Assembly: GCA_024760905.1 (NCBI GenBank)
Contig: CM045733.1
Location: forward strand, 66,107,501 to 66,171,500
Direction of reading: 5' to 3'
DNA length: 64,000 nucleotides
DNA from: Plotosus lineatus
Lineage: Eukaryota > Chordata > Actinopteri > Siluriformes > Plotosidae
Part shown: piece by piece, positions 34,700 to 45,252 of the stretch
Position numbering within the stretch: position 1 is the stretch's first letter
Layout of the letters: each line of letters begins with the position of its first letter
Made by a program: the position numbers and the translations under genes
Notes under the pieces: generated by a model
Told to the model about the DNA's origin: nothing
The model's database searches: none
What the model saw: only the letters and a program-made list of their open reading frames with translations

Positions 34700-35875
34700 A
34701 CATATTTATTTATCTGATGATCTTCTTGTGAAGCATATCAAGCAAGGACTTCCATAGTTAACTTAAACGCGCTAAGGCTGCTGGACAGAATCTCACCGTC
34801 AATGTTGATTTTGTCGATGGAGAAGTACTGCTGGACGGAACATCTATGTGTGTCAACCAGGTGAAGTCTTTCATAAAATCTACTCAGAGTCATCATTTCA
34901 AGGAAAAACTGTCTGGAAAACCACTGCATCGTGTTTCTGTGCAGTGTGTTGGGCAGAACAGTAATCCTTTGGACTCCTTTGCCTGGATGAAGTCGGCTGG
35001 TCTGAAAAGTGAAACTGAGGGCTTTCTTTTTGCTGCTCAGGACCAGTCACTTCCAACATACAATCGTCAACATAATATTATAAGGGACAATGTAAATCCC
35101 AAATGTCGTTTGTGTCGTGAATTTAGTGAAACTGTCCAACACCTTGTCAGTGGTTGTCCTGTTTTGGCACAAATGGTTTATCTGAAAAGACATGATGGCA
35201 TGGCACATTCCTTTTATTATGGTCTCCGTCATGTGTGTGGTTTTGACTCAGAGGTCCATCCATGGTACGACCCTGATCATGTCCAGGGAGACATGGAAAA
35301 TGATAATTTCAAGCTTCTTTGGAATCGGCCCATATACAGCCTGAGGAGAATTGAAGCCAACAAACCTGATCTTGTCCTTTTTGATAAATCCAATGGAATT
35401 ATTAATATCATTAAATTTTCTGTCCCTTTTGACAGCAATGTGATTGACAAGATTCAGGAGAATCATGCAAAATATGCGGACCTCACCTTTGAAACGTCTC
35501 GCTTGTATCCAAAGTACAAAGTTGTCTGACTCCCCATTGTTCTCAGCGCCCTCGGTTTGGTACCTCCTGATCTATTAACACAGATCAAGAGTGTTCCTGG
35601 GTTTGATACCGAGAGCACAGCCATTCTGACAGTCTGGGCAATGCAAAAGGTTGCAGTGTTGGGAAGTCTCCATATTCTCTGGAAAGTTCTTGGTGGGTTT
35701 GACTCGGCAGTGCTTCCTGGGAGACGTCCCATTCACTGTCTAAGCTGTGTGTGGAGAGAGTGAGGGCCCTGAGTTGATGATGAGCCGAACCAGCCTGAAT
35801 GTGCCAGGATCACCCGACCCCTCTCTGCTGCATATAAATCTTTCCTGTAAATAATAATAATAATAATAATATAAA
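34700..35875 (+). mobile_element. 3' part of an RLE-type LINE (R2/R4-like group)
   Basis: It contains the open frame 34762-35529 and a 3' tail to 35845, and ends in (AAT)n at 35848-35872. The frame ends with a CCHC knuckle and a PD-type restriction-like endonuclease, which place it with LINEs that use RLE rather than APE. The clade could be R4/Dong/Rex6-like, but the RT itself is absent. A TAA-repeat tail fits the R4/Dong habit but could also be coincidental. It is inserted in the hAT element. Confidence 0.75.
34762..35529 (+). pseudogene. RLE LINE C-terminus: zinc knuckle and restriction-like endonuclease
   Basis: The frame is open from 34762 (first ATG at 34846) for about 255 codons to a stop at 35527. 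Counting from that ATG, C87-x2-C90-x8-H99-x4-C104 forms the CCHC knuckle. ANKPDLVLFD at residues 171-180 gives the K/R-PD start of the nuclease core. The second acid, normally 15 residues after PD in ...IDVAIP-type sequences, is lysine here (K190 in IINIIKFSVP). This suggests the nuclease is inactive. The enzyme would have nicked target DNA. The RT domain that should precede it is missing through 5' truncation. The frame is intact for its length, so the insertion may be fairly young. Confidence 0.7.
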
Positions 35876-36770
35876 ATACATCCTTATTTAAACTCATTCA
35901 ACTTATTTATGTTTTAATATCGCGGTCTCTCTCCACCTTTCTCTTCGGTCCTGTTACAATTTTTTTTTCCGTGTTGGTTCTTGAGGGATCATTTACTGCA
36001 CTTCATATCATTTGCTCGTGCGAAAAACAGCTACACCATAGCATGACAATGAAAGCGCCACTGCCAACTAGTGGAGTGGAGGTGCAATTACACTTAATTC
36101 TTGTACAATATTCCAGAAAAGCATGTTCCCCAGGGTCATACGCGCTCCCCCGGCATCACATCACACCCCCTGGCATCATACTGTGCCCCCCAAAGGGGGT
36201 GCACCCTACTATTTGAGAAGCACTGTCTAGTGAGGTTAAGCAGTTCAGCAGAGAAATGAATCCATTAATTGTGTTCATTCTTCACCCCCCCAAAAAAAAA
36301 AAAAATCAAAATCACAGCATCTTCATGTCTGCCACTTCCTGTTCTGCCTCCTGTCTTTTAGTCAGCATTATCATATCCAAACCATTCAGAATAGCTGGCC
36401 TCACAGCTGTTTTACAAGCTTTCCCCTTTGCTCTTGGAGATACCCTTCATCACAAATCACTCCAGCCACTTTTCTTCATCCATTTCACCCTGCCTACCCT
36501 CTATTCTTTACTTTTCAACCATGTTCTCCACAACCTTGGAACGTTAACACCACGTATTTAATTCCATCTACCTTCATCACCTCAACTCCTTACAACTGTA
36601 CTCTATCACCACCCACCCACATATTCAGAGAATTGTACTCTATCTTAGTCATGTTGACTTTCATTCCTTTTTTTATCCATTGTGTACCTCCACCTCTCCA
36701 AACTATGCTCCACCTGTTCCCTGCTTTCAATACAGATCACAGTGTCAAGATCTACTGAGTAAACATAATA

Positions 36771-37828
36771 GCAGAGATGTGAACATCTTGACTTCAATGC
36801 AAAAATTGAGCAGGCAACGCAGAGTATGGACAAATGATGAATGTACTATATGTACATAATTTATGTGAGAAGAATGAAAATAGAGATTTTTTTTTATATA
36901 TTTTTGATATACTGTATTAATCCCACAAGGGTTTTTATTTTTATCTATTTATTTATTTATTTATTCTTTGCCTATGCATATATTTTAAGATAAAGCTCTG
37001 CCCCCTGCAATATTATTGATTATTTAAGGTATCACTAAGCAGCCTGAACTTTTTACCTAAATGGGCATGGTGCGTCATAAATGATAACACCATTAAATGC
37101 TTTCAAGTTTAAAGGTAGGTAGCATTTTATATCTAAAGCAAAATGGATATATCATGAAAGACATGTCTTCTGGTTTCAGTAAGGTCTCTTTCCAATGTGT
37201 TCTAGAGCAGATATATGCATCCACTAGAACATGCGGACAGTAATGCATTACAACAATCTAATCTTCAGGGAACAAAAAGCATTAATAATTTTATGCAGTG
37301 ATAGCATAATCTCTTATTTTGGTGATGTTCTTGAGATTAAAGAACACTATCTGAGTAATATTATAGCCATGAGATAATATCTCTTTTTCTAACATCTCCG
37401 AGACAAAAAGGTGGTTTCACATTTGTCCATAGTTGAACAGCTGATGGGATCAAGGTCAGGTTTTAATCTAATGTTAGATAACTTCTAGTCTGAAGAATTT
37501 GAAAACATAACCAGTGCTCAGGTAAGAGATAATTATATTTAATAAAAGGTTATCTTTTCTGGTAGTATCTGTTTAAAGAAGCAAGTAGGTTCAGAATGGG
37601 ACTGAGGAACACCATAGCCCGCCTTGCAGTTGGGGTAGGTGGTCTCTGTCACTGCTGTTTTGGATGGTCGAAACAGAAAGGAGAAAACACAAAGGAAAGG
37701 AGAGGACGAGACAGGTACCGGCTGTGCAGGCCAGCCCCTCATGAGGTTTGAAAAGACCCCGAGTTTGCCCTTGCCTCTAGAGGATTCCGGGGCACCCTCC
37801 CCCATCCTCTCCTTCCACCCCCTTCTTT
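36771..37828. other. Unassigned AT-rich sequence
   Basis: TTTA repeats lie at 36949-36965. The frames over 37539-37854 show no known domain. No transposon ends were recognised. Confidence 0.4.
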
Positions 37829-38145
37829 TGGTGGCACGGTGGTGTATTGGTTAGAACATCCACCTCACAACAAGAAGGTTCTTGGTTCAATTTCCAGCTC
37901 AAGTGTTTCTGTGTGGAGTTTGCATGTTCTCGTGGTGCTTGCGTGAGTTGCCTCCAGGCACTCTGGTTTCCTCTCATAGTTCAAAAACATGCACCGTAGG
38001 TGAATTGGCTGTTTTAAATCATCCCTCTGAGTGGGGGGGGGGGTATGGATTGTTAGTGAGTGTTGATCCTGAGACGGCCTGGCAAGCTGTCCAGGTTGTA
38101 CCATGCCCTTTCCCAGGGTCGGCTGAGATGGGCCCAAGCTTTACA
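37829..38145 (+). mobile_element. SINE-C copy with intact tRNA-like promoter
   Basis: The A box is in GGTGGCACGGTGGTGTATTG at about 37831 and the B box in GGTTCAATTTCCAG at about 37884. Body 2 runs through TTTCTGTGTGGAGTTTGCAT and GCACCGTAGGTGAATTGGCT. A G-run at 38030 sits in the body. The tail has CAAGCTGTCCAGGTTGTACC but stops before the AATTAGGATTAAG segment. Confidence 0.8.
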
Positions 38146-39160
38146 TTTGGTTCAAGTGACCCCACTGATGCGATAAGTTGACCCCCTAAAATTTTAAAAT
38201 TATAATTTTTGAAAAAAGGGGAAATTGTTCACAGAAGCATTCTGCATTGTATCACAGACACAATCTGCTACAATAATTCACACAAATATGAGAAATCTAA
38301 AATAAATATTGTGAAAGTTACTGATGAAAGTGTAAAATTTGGTTCAACTGTCCTCACTGTCCCCTATAGTCACCATTTTTGGAGTAACACTTGGGCTTGG
38401 TTCAGCAACCTGTAACGGTTGCTGTAAAGTAGATCATCGCACCATATTGGGATGGAGCCAGAGTATATTACAGCATTGGACATTGCCTTCACTAATTTTC
38501 ATACCTTTATGAAGTTACTCCTGGTCACCTCTGATGGATGAAATGAAGATGGATATCATTTAACTCCAGCATGTATCTTAGATCTTAGGCGTCTTAGAAT
38601 ACCTGTGTTCATCTAAGAACCTAGCATAACCTGTTATGTCCATCATTCTGGCTGCAAGCGTACACCTACGTAGTGCTGTTGATATCTCTAAAGGTCAAGA
38701 TACTTTCATATAGCCAGAGCTAAGGGGAGCAAACCCATACAACACATGAAGCAGAGATGAGTAGTGCTCCTGTGAGTGAGCCTCAGTGTTAGCTTTGGCT
38801 TTACAAGTATGCTGTCAAGTTTCCACGCATTCACTTTACTGCAAGGGCTCTGATACCAGAGGAGGGGAGGAAGCTCATTTTTCACCCATACAAAAAAAAT
38901 GCTACTTTCACTAGCCCACCTTAATATCCTCTAATGATACAGTCTTCTCAGTCCACAAGCTACCTACTGTACACCTATCACAGATAAAATGCTCATTAAT
39001 GACAGAGATAGAACTACTGAAAATTCCATACTGAATAAGCGGAGTGCGGGCCATAATGAAACAAACCTTAGACATAGATGAAATGCATGGTGCCACAGAA
39101 TTTAAGTATGAAGCTCAACATACCAAAACACATTTTCAATATAGATTTCTGTGCTCATAT
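38146..39160. other. Unassigned sequence
   Basis: A stretch with AAAATTTTAAAATTATAATT at about 38188 is strongly self-complementary. No coding domain or named repeat was recognised. Confidence 0.35.
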
Positions 39161-40710
39161 GTTAAAAAACAAACAAACAAACAAACTTCTTCTTCTTCTT
39201 CTTGTCCTTTGGGCTGTTCCCTTCAGGGGTCGCCACAGCAAATCATCTGCCTCCATCTCACCGTATCCTCTGCATCTTCTTCTCTTACACCAACATGTCT
39301 TCCTTCACCACATCCATAAATCTTCTCTTCGGTCTTCCTCTAGGCTTTCTGCCTGGTAGTTCTAACCCCAGCGTCCTACTACCAATATACAGTAAGCCCT
39401 TGACTATTCGCGGTTTTGCACTCACGGTTTGAGTATTCACGGACTGCCGAGCAGCTCGCACGTGATTAAAATTTAGCCAATGGCTGTCCTCCTTCCTACT
39501 GATTGGTTGAGGTGATGTAACTCCCTTTTCCTCATTCGTGCACAAGTTGGCAATGAGCCTTTTTTAGTGTGTTTTAATTACTAGTTAAGTTCTATGATGT
39601 CACTCACACACCTGCTTAAGCACCAGAAAAAGGTAATGAGGTTGAATGTCTCTTCTGAAGAAATAAGACTTTCTCCAGAAGAAACGACAGTTTCTTCTGA
39701 AGTCACGTCATTGCTGAAGAGGAACTGTTGTAAAACACTCTACTATTAAAGTCTTTTTCAATTATTATTCCAGCACATGACCTAAGGTAATGTTTAAAAT
39801 GTTTGCGTGTTATATTTTATTTACTGTGGTGTAGCATGTTTCTCATTTTGTTTTGTTTATCCAATTTATTACATTTCTTGTTATTTTATGTCCTTTTTGT
39901 TGTGGTCTGTGTTTTGGGGGACTTTGATTTTGGCGCTGTGCCTCTCAGTAACTGTTTACTTCCTGAGAGGCGTAGTTGAGCTGCTCGGAGCACACAAACC
40001 TGGATTCACTATTCTCATTTACTCCCAATAAACAAAAGCACGCTCACCTCTGTGCCAGAGGATTAACTCACATCAACATCACCGCTTCTTTCACTCTAAA
40101 ATTCTGTTTTGTACTCCGGTTCCGGCTGGGGGGCGTGGCTGAGCTGCTCGGACTTAATGCAGTTAATACCTGAATTCAGTCGTGTCATGCCGAATGCAAT
40201 ACAGTACGTTCCTCTAGTGGGCATTTTTGAAACCTACACTGCTGTATGCTTATAAAGAGAATGCATTGAAAGGTGTTTTATGCGTATGGTGTATAATGTT
40301 TATATTTTAGCATCAATAAATATAAGGGTAAAAATTGAAAAGTTTTTCTTAATCATTACTACATTTTACTACATTAATACTGTATTAATGAGTAAGACTG
40401 TCTATAGAATGTGTTTAAGAAGCATATTTGTAAAAGATACATAGTATTTTACTTACAGCTGCTCATTCACGCATGTGACGTCATACATGGGGTTTTACTT
40501 CCGGGTACAGAACTCGAGGATTATCTCGATTCACGGGAGGGCCCGGAACCGAACCCCCGCGAATGTCAAGGGCCTACTGTACTCGCTATCCCTCCTCTGT
40601 ACATGTCCAAACCATCTCCAAAACCACTACATGTGCTGTCCCTCTGATGTGCTCATTCTTATCATATCCTATCCATAAACAAACAAACAAACAAACAAAC
40701 AAACAAAAAA
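39161..40710 (-). mobile_element. RTE LINE copy 3, 3' fragment inserted in (AAAC)n
   Basis: RTE sequence covers 39185-39387 and 40582-40672. Both outer borders are (AAAC)n tracts (39166-39184 and 40673-40707), consistent with insertion into an AAAC repeat and its duplication. Tail B and a CTTCTTCTT terminus are present. Only the RT C-terminal region is encoded (GRPKRRFMDVVKEDM near 39290-39340). About 30 bases are missing near 40617. A Tigger-type MITE splits it at a TA. Confidence 0.85.
39390..40579 (+). mobile_element. Tigger-type non-autonomous element, complete
   Basis: The terminal repeats CAGTAAGCCCTTGACTATTC (left) and GAATGTCAAGGGCCTACTG (right, ending at 40579) are flanked by TA duplications at 39388-39389 and 40580-40581. 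The uninterrupted target is seen in the other RTE copies (CCAATATACTCACTATCC). There is no transposase frame in its 1190 bases. Its right third (about 40200-40579) recurs in both orientations at 45954-46670. The ends resemble pogo/Tigger elements. Confidence 0.9.
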
Positions 40711-41590
40711 TAGGCATTAAAATTAACAGCTCATTTATTTTGCAATTTCATTGCACAATTTTTGGAAGCCACCTCAGGAAGACGAAATGAGGGATAATCT
40801 TGATAATTTAAAATTCACTTTTCCATGTTATTAATTTTCTTTCTTTAATATATAATACTTGACAGTTTATGAGTTTTTTTTTTTTATACCTTCCCCCCAA
40901 AAGTACATTTTAAATGTTGATTTTTGAAGTGAATAGAAAAGAGAATAGAAAAGAGAAACATTCACAATAGAAGAGCAATGTGAGATTTAAAATATACCGA
41001 AAAATAAACCAGAGTTGACACAGCAATGCCTGCAAACTTAGTTTTATACATGTACAGTGCTGCTGATACATGCAGATGTGCATTTTTATCTCCATCTTTC
41101 TGAGTGCTTTTTTTTTTTTTTTTTTGCATGAACTGAAATGCAAATCGGTTTTTTCATGAATTTAAACCTATTTACCAGTGTAATAATACTGTAAGCCATG
41201 CTGAAATCCACAATAGACTACAGAGAATTCTTTGAATGATCTTTATAGTGATTTGCAGCAGTCTTTTCAGTCTTCTCAAGAGTACAACCAAGTATCATAC
41301 ACAAGTATGGAAAGTTTTGTATCTTCATGAAAGCAGAACATTCACTTTTGGTCCCTTTACAGCATAAACAAGAACAGCCAGGTATAAAGACCATCACTAA
41401 GCTTTCACATTCCACATAGCACTCAGGAATTAGGTATGTACAAAATATACAACACTGGTAAATATTATCCAACCCAGACTTTGTAATATCAAGGCAGGCC
41501 TATTACAATGACATTGTCATCAGAAAACATATGTGTCAGAAATGAACAGATGAAAGAGAACTCAGAACATTGAACAAAACACTCCAAACT
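40711..41590. other. Unassigned AT-rich sequence
   Basis: Poly-T runs at 40873 and 41107-41125. No recognisable gene or element. Confidence 0.4.
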
Positions 41591-41591
41591 A

Positions 41592-41920
41592 TTCATTCAT
41601 TTTCTGAGCTGCTTAACTGTGGGGAGCCTGGCACCCATCCCAGCTGACTCTGTGCAAGGGCAGAGTACACCCTGGACAGCTCACTAGGCCATCGGAGGGC
41701 AGACACATGCTGACGGCTATGCAGCCTACTCCTGTCAAAAATCAGCAATGGTTATTTTACATGCCTCACGCCATAGACAGTGAGAGACATGGCCGGCCTT
41801 TCATAGCCCAGTTAGCTGCACTGGGGGAGACAGTGACAACCTGTTGAGAGTGGGGCTTGAACTGTAACCTTATAATCAGTGATTCAGCACCTTTACCACC
41901 AGGCCACCACTGCCCCACGA
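41592..41920 (-). mobile_element. SINE-A copy, full length, reverse orientation
   Basis: Tail A in reverse starts at ATTCATTTTCTGAGCTGC but lacks the CCTAATTAGG segment. Body 1 is clear at 41750-41820. Head 1 ends at GGCCACCACTGCCCC (41905-41919), with a damaged B box. Confidence 0.85.
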
Positions 41921-42453
41921 GAAGTTACATTTTCCAAAATAGAAAATACATATTCTAAAATTAAGCTGAAATTGCAGCATATATAAGTGAATTTTCTCAT
42001 GCTGTTATAGGGCAATTTAGAGTTAATTTATTTTGAAGGGCAGGGAGCTGCATTTATTTATTTATTTTATTTTGAGCGTGTCCAGCATTTCTGGGAAATA
42101 TTGGGAAAACACATATTTAATTTAACATATTTGTTGTGGTTTAAGCCACACCCATATTAGGAGATACAGATAGAGATATGAATACAGTGGTACCTCACTT
42201 TATGAAATTAATCTGTTCCAGAGCCTTTTCCGTAACCTGCATTTTTCATAAATTGAACCGCATTTTACATGTAAAATGCGTGATTCGTTCCAAGACTCCC
42301 AATACTACCCCCTAAACCCATTAAAAATTATAAAAGTAGACCTTTTAAGACCTCCTTCTGCTTAAATATCGCACTGATGGTAGACGGGTTTGGCCATATT
42401 CTTTTGTGATATCACTTGAGCCCGTTTCTTCTTCTCACTCGCACCAGAAATCA

Positions 42454-42495
<42 letters not shown>

Positions 42496-43437
42496 GGCCA
42501 TGTCTTCTTAGCAGAGTTATGGTGGTCGACTTCAGGAGAAGCACTCAAACACACACACACACACACACATTTACTAGTGAACATCCAGGGACAGGACATT
42601 GAGACAGTGGACAGTTTCAAGTACCTGGGTGTTCACCTTAACAATAAACTGGACTGGTCCCACAACACCAACGCCCTGTACAAGAAGGGCCAGAGTCGCC
42701 TCCACCTTCTGAGGAGACTCGGGTCCTTCGGAGTATGCAGACCTCTGCTCAGGACATTTTATGACTCTGTGGTAGCCTCTGCAATCCTCTACGCTGCCAT
42801 CTGCTGGGCCCCGGGCAGCACAGAGCGGGACAGAAAGAGACTGAACAAGCTGGTCAGGAGGGCCAGCTCTGTCCTCGGCTGCCCACTGGACTCTGTGGAG
42901 GAGGTGAGTGAGAGGAGGATGGTAGCAAAGCTCACATCCATCCTGTTCAACAGCTCTCACCCACTGCACCAGACTGTAGAGGAGCTGAGCAGCTCCTTCA
43001 GTGGACGACTGAGACATCCTCAGTGCAGGAAGGAGCGTTACCGCAGGTCGTTCATTCCCACCGCTATCAGACTGTACAACGCCACTTTGTAACTGTCTGT
43101 GAAAATACCGGTTATGTGCAATAAAAACCCCGTGCACTTTTATCAACCACATCTACCCCACTGTGAACCATATCAACCCATCTACTCTGCACTCAGATAC
43201 ATATACACTTTAATATAGGCCAGTCTATAAAGTTGCTCCATTCTTTTCTTTTATTGTTTAGTAATTTATACTATTTATGTATCTATTTATTTATTTACTT
43301 ATATAATATATGTATGTGTGTATGTTTGTACTTGTATCTATTTTTGCACCCCCTACTGATAGTACCTCAAGAGCCTGTAACAGTGAATTTCTCCATTGTG
43401 AGATTAATAAAGCTGTATCTTATCTTATCTTATCTTA
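42496..43437 (+). mobile_element. L2-like LINE, 5'-truncated, with ATCTTA-repeat tail
   Basis: It encodes the RT thumb and C-terminus, has a 3' UTR (CCTCAAGAGCCTGTAACAGT) and ends in TATCTTATCTTATCTTA at about 43417-43436. A short repeat tail is typical of L2/CR1-type LINEs, which lack poly-A. The same 3' end occurs in reverse at 56538-56754. The body is only moderately diverged. It is inserted in the Tigger-type element. Confidence 0.9.
42530..43092 (+). pseudogene. L2-like reverse transcriptase thumb and C-terminus
   Basis: The coding stretch starts with VVDFRRST at about 42520. It is interrupted by a (CA)n expansion (42548-42570) that would encode THTHTH, and continues as VNIQGQDIETVDSFKYLGVH. 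The frame is then open to a stop after YNATL at 43092. Landmarks are FKYLGVHLNNKLDW, QSRLHLLRRLGSFG, DSVVASAIL and RYRRSFIPTAIRLYN, the usual terminal block of fish L2 RT proteins. The palm with the catalytic aspartates was lost by truncation. About 165 residues after the repeat are uninterrupted, pointing to a fairly recent insertion. Confidence 0.85.
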
Positions 43438-43912
43438 TAATCTTACAAATGTTTATGGAAGGTTAAAAGCCTGAGTCAAGAAATAAAGCATAAAACAACA
43501 GTAACTCTGTTTTTACACAAAAAGCATCATGGTAGATTCAGCTCCATAATAGGCAATGAGAGGTAGCTGCGTCATCCTTCCAAGATGGAGTCAGGTGGAC
43601 CTGTCCAAGATGGCTCTCGAATGAAGGTGACATGAACGACAGCTCAGTTGTTAGCCAATGGGAGGCCAGCGGTGCGGGATATTTGAAGGTCATTGATGGG
43701 AGAGCAGCTCGTGCATTGTTTGAATGGCACATTTTAATGTTTGAATGGCGCATTTGAATTTTTAAAATGATGCTTTCGTAACCTGAACTTGTTTCATATA
43801 CAGAGACAGAAATTTTAAGAAAATGCGTTTCGTAACCTGCATTTTTCGTTTGGTGAGACTTTCGTAAAATGAGGTACCACTGTATTTGAATCACTAAAGA
43901 GTATATAAATAT

Positions 43913-44235
43913 TCTGTAACTGTTTAATCCTACTTAGGGTCGCGGGGAGGCTGGCCCCCATCCCAGCCGACTCCGGATGAGGGCAGAGTACACCCTGGAC
44001 AGCTCGCCAGACCAGAAACACGCTGACGACTTTTCAGTCTACTCTTTACGAAAGTCAGCAATGGTTCTTTTACATGCCTCACACCATAGACAGTGAGAGA
44101 CATGCCCGGACTTTGATAACCCAGTTAGCTGCACGGGTAGTGGGGGCAGTGACAACCTTGTGGAGAATGGGACTCGAACCCCCAACCTTAGGATCAGCAA
44201 TCCAGTAACCTATACCACTCGGCCACCACTTCACT
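43913..44235 (-). mobile_element. SINE-A copy, full length, reverse orientation
   Basis: Tail A (TTTAATCCTACTTAGGGTCG), body 1 (CTTTGATAACCCAGTTAGCT) and head 1 with B box GGGGGTTCGAGTCCCA on minus at about 44169-44184. It lies 30 bases right of the Tigger-type element end. Confidence 0.9.
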
Positions 44236-45250
44236 TCTATAAATATTATAAATACTATTTCAATGCAAACAAAGTTGCATTGTGTTTCGTCTAGAACATA
44301 GAAAATATACCTCTGCATAAATTCAGCACAGTTCTCCTCAAATATATCTAATCAGACAGAGCCAAAGTTCAAATTTTCCTCAGTGGCAGCTGTTAAATCA
44401 CAGTAGGCAAGCCTTTATTGCACAGAAAGAGAATAATTCATATTATTATGATGAGATGTATTGACTGTTCTCATTTAACACACCATGTCTCTGGTTACAG
44501 CCTGTCCCTAGCTGTCATCTCTGACTGGTTTTATTACCTGTAAATCACATGACATTGGCCTCCTGTGGCTTTGCACATGACACAAAGGGTGGAGAAGTTG
44601 TTAAGCGGCATTGGATCCAGCACAAAGGTAGCAAGCCGGTCTTATCAGACGACACACTCGGCTGCAGCCTCAGAGTGTAGTGTATACGAGTATGTTAAGG
44701 ACCTGCATATTCCATGAGAATACAAGAAAGAAGAATACACGGTTGCATTTTTCTGATAAATAGGGAAAAACCTTTATGGGAAGCACAATTCTGTATTCTG
44801 GAAAATAATTTTCTTTCCCACTCCGATGCATACATTGCTATAATCCTTCTTATTGTCTTCAGACATGTTTGCACACCATTTTTGCACCTTACACTAAACA
44901 AACAGTGGTCAAAGAAAAGATAATGTTGGTAACAAATCTGAAGCTCAATTAATTCTCTCAAGAAGCACTCATGGTCATAGATGGCTATAATATTTGTAAC
45001 AGCTTAAAAGCAGGATGCAGAAATGTAAATTTAATGAATATCCTCATGAAAAGGGAGCGGGGGGAAAAATAGTTTACAAAGAGAATTCATTCCCCATTGA
45101 TGATACCTGGCATGATAAAGTGCATCCAGTCTATCTTTTGTATTCTTTCCATTTTTCTTCAACTTTTAAGATTCAAATATAGGCTTACTGGAATTTTGCT
45201 GTTCATTCATCCAATTCAATAAACATGGCTCAACAAGTGAGTTGTGTGTT
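44236..45250. other. Unassigned sequence, possibly unique host DNA
   Basis: No repeat family was recognised. The part 44400-44590 is compositionally balanced, without microsatellites, and contains phrases such as GCCTTTATTGCACAGAAAG. It is a candidate for conserved non-coding sequence, but conservation cannot be judged here. Confidence 0.35.
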
Positions 45251-45252
45251 AT

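Larger units (their letters stand above)
34477..36225 (-). mobile_element. hAT non-autonomous element enlarged by an RLE LINE
   Basis: The terminal repeats are CAGTGCTTCACAATTATTTT on the left and TATTTGAGAAGCACTG on the right. CTAGTG flanks both sides, a degraded 8-bp duplication. The outer parts align with the smaller copy at 63011-63582 (AACTTACAATAAA, then CCTTATTTAAACT and GTGGAGGTGCAATTA). Like that copy it has a poly-C run just inside the left end (34520-34535). The central 34700-35872 is a foreign LINE. Length without it would be near 570 bp. Confidence 0.85.
34401..36262 (+). mobile_element. SINE tail A fragment, split by hAT element
   Basis: The left part at 34404-34476 reads CAGGGTGTACCCCGACTATA and then GCTCCAGCCTCTATATTACC. 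The right part at 36226-36260 reads GAGGTTAAGCAGTTCAGCAG and AATGAAT. Joined, they follow tail A through CCCTAGTGAGGTTAAGC. The interruption is the hAT element at 34477-36225. Confidence 0.7.
34111..36770 (-). mobile_element. Second RTE subfamily LINE, split by later insertions
   Basis: The LINE occupies 34111-34400 and about 36310-36770 on minus. The left piece is its 3' end (TCTTTCAGCTGATCAAGTTT, then GGGGTTACCACAGTGACAAA). The right piece has the RT region around GATCACAGTGTCAAGATCT at 36736, where the family catalytic FADD would be. Wording parallels the four RTE copies (CATCTTCATGTCTGCCACTT) but is much more diverged, so this is an older or separate subfamily. Between the pieces lies a SINE tail carrying a hAT element, which carries an RLE LINE. 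Confidence 0.75.
42185..43882. mobile_element. Tigger-type element (CAGTGGTACCTCA family) carrying an L2 LINE
   Basis: The termini CAGTGGTACCTCACTTTATG and AAAATGAGGTACCACTG are flanked by TA at 42183-42184 and 43883-43884. The right part (about 43450-43882) is homologous to 60870-61158, including GGAAGGTTAAAAGCCTGAGT. No transposase frame is visible. A (GT)n array lies at 42458-42494 and an L2 LINE at 42496-43437. Removing the LINE leaves an element of about 750 bases. Confidence 0.85.

Noticed and set aside
42574..43152. 192-codon minus-strand open frame
   Set aside because: Antisense of the L2 RT C-terminus, which has clear motifs on the plus strand.
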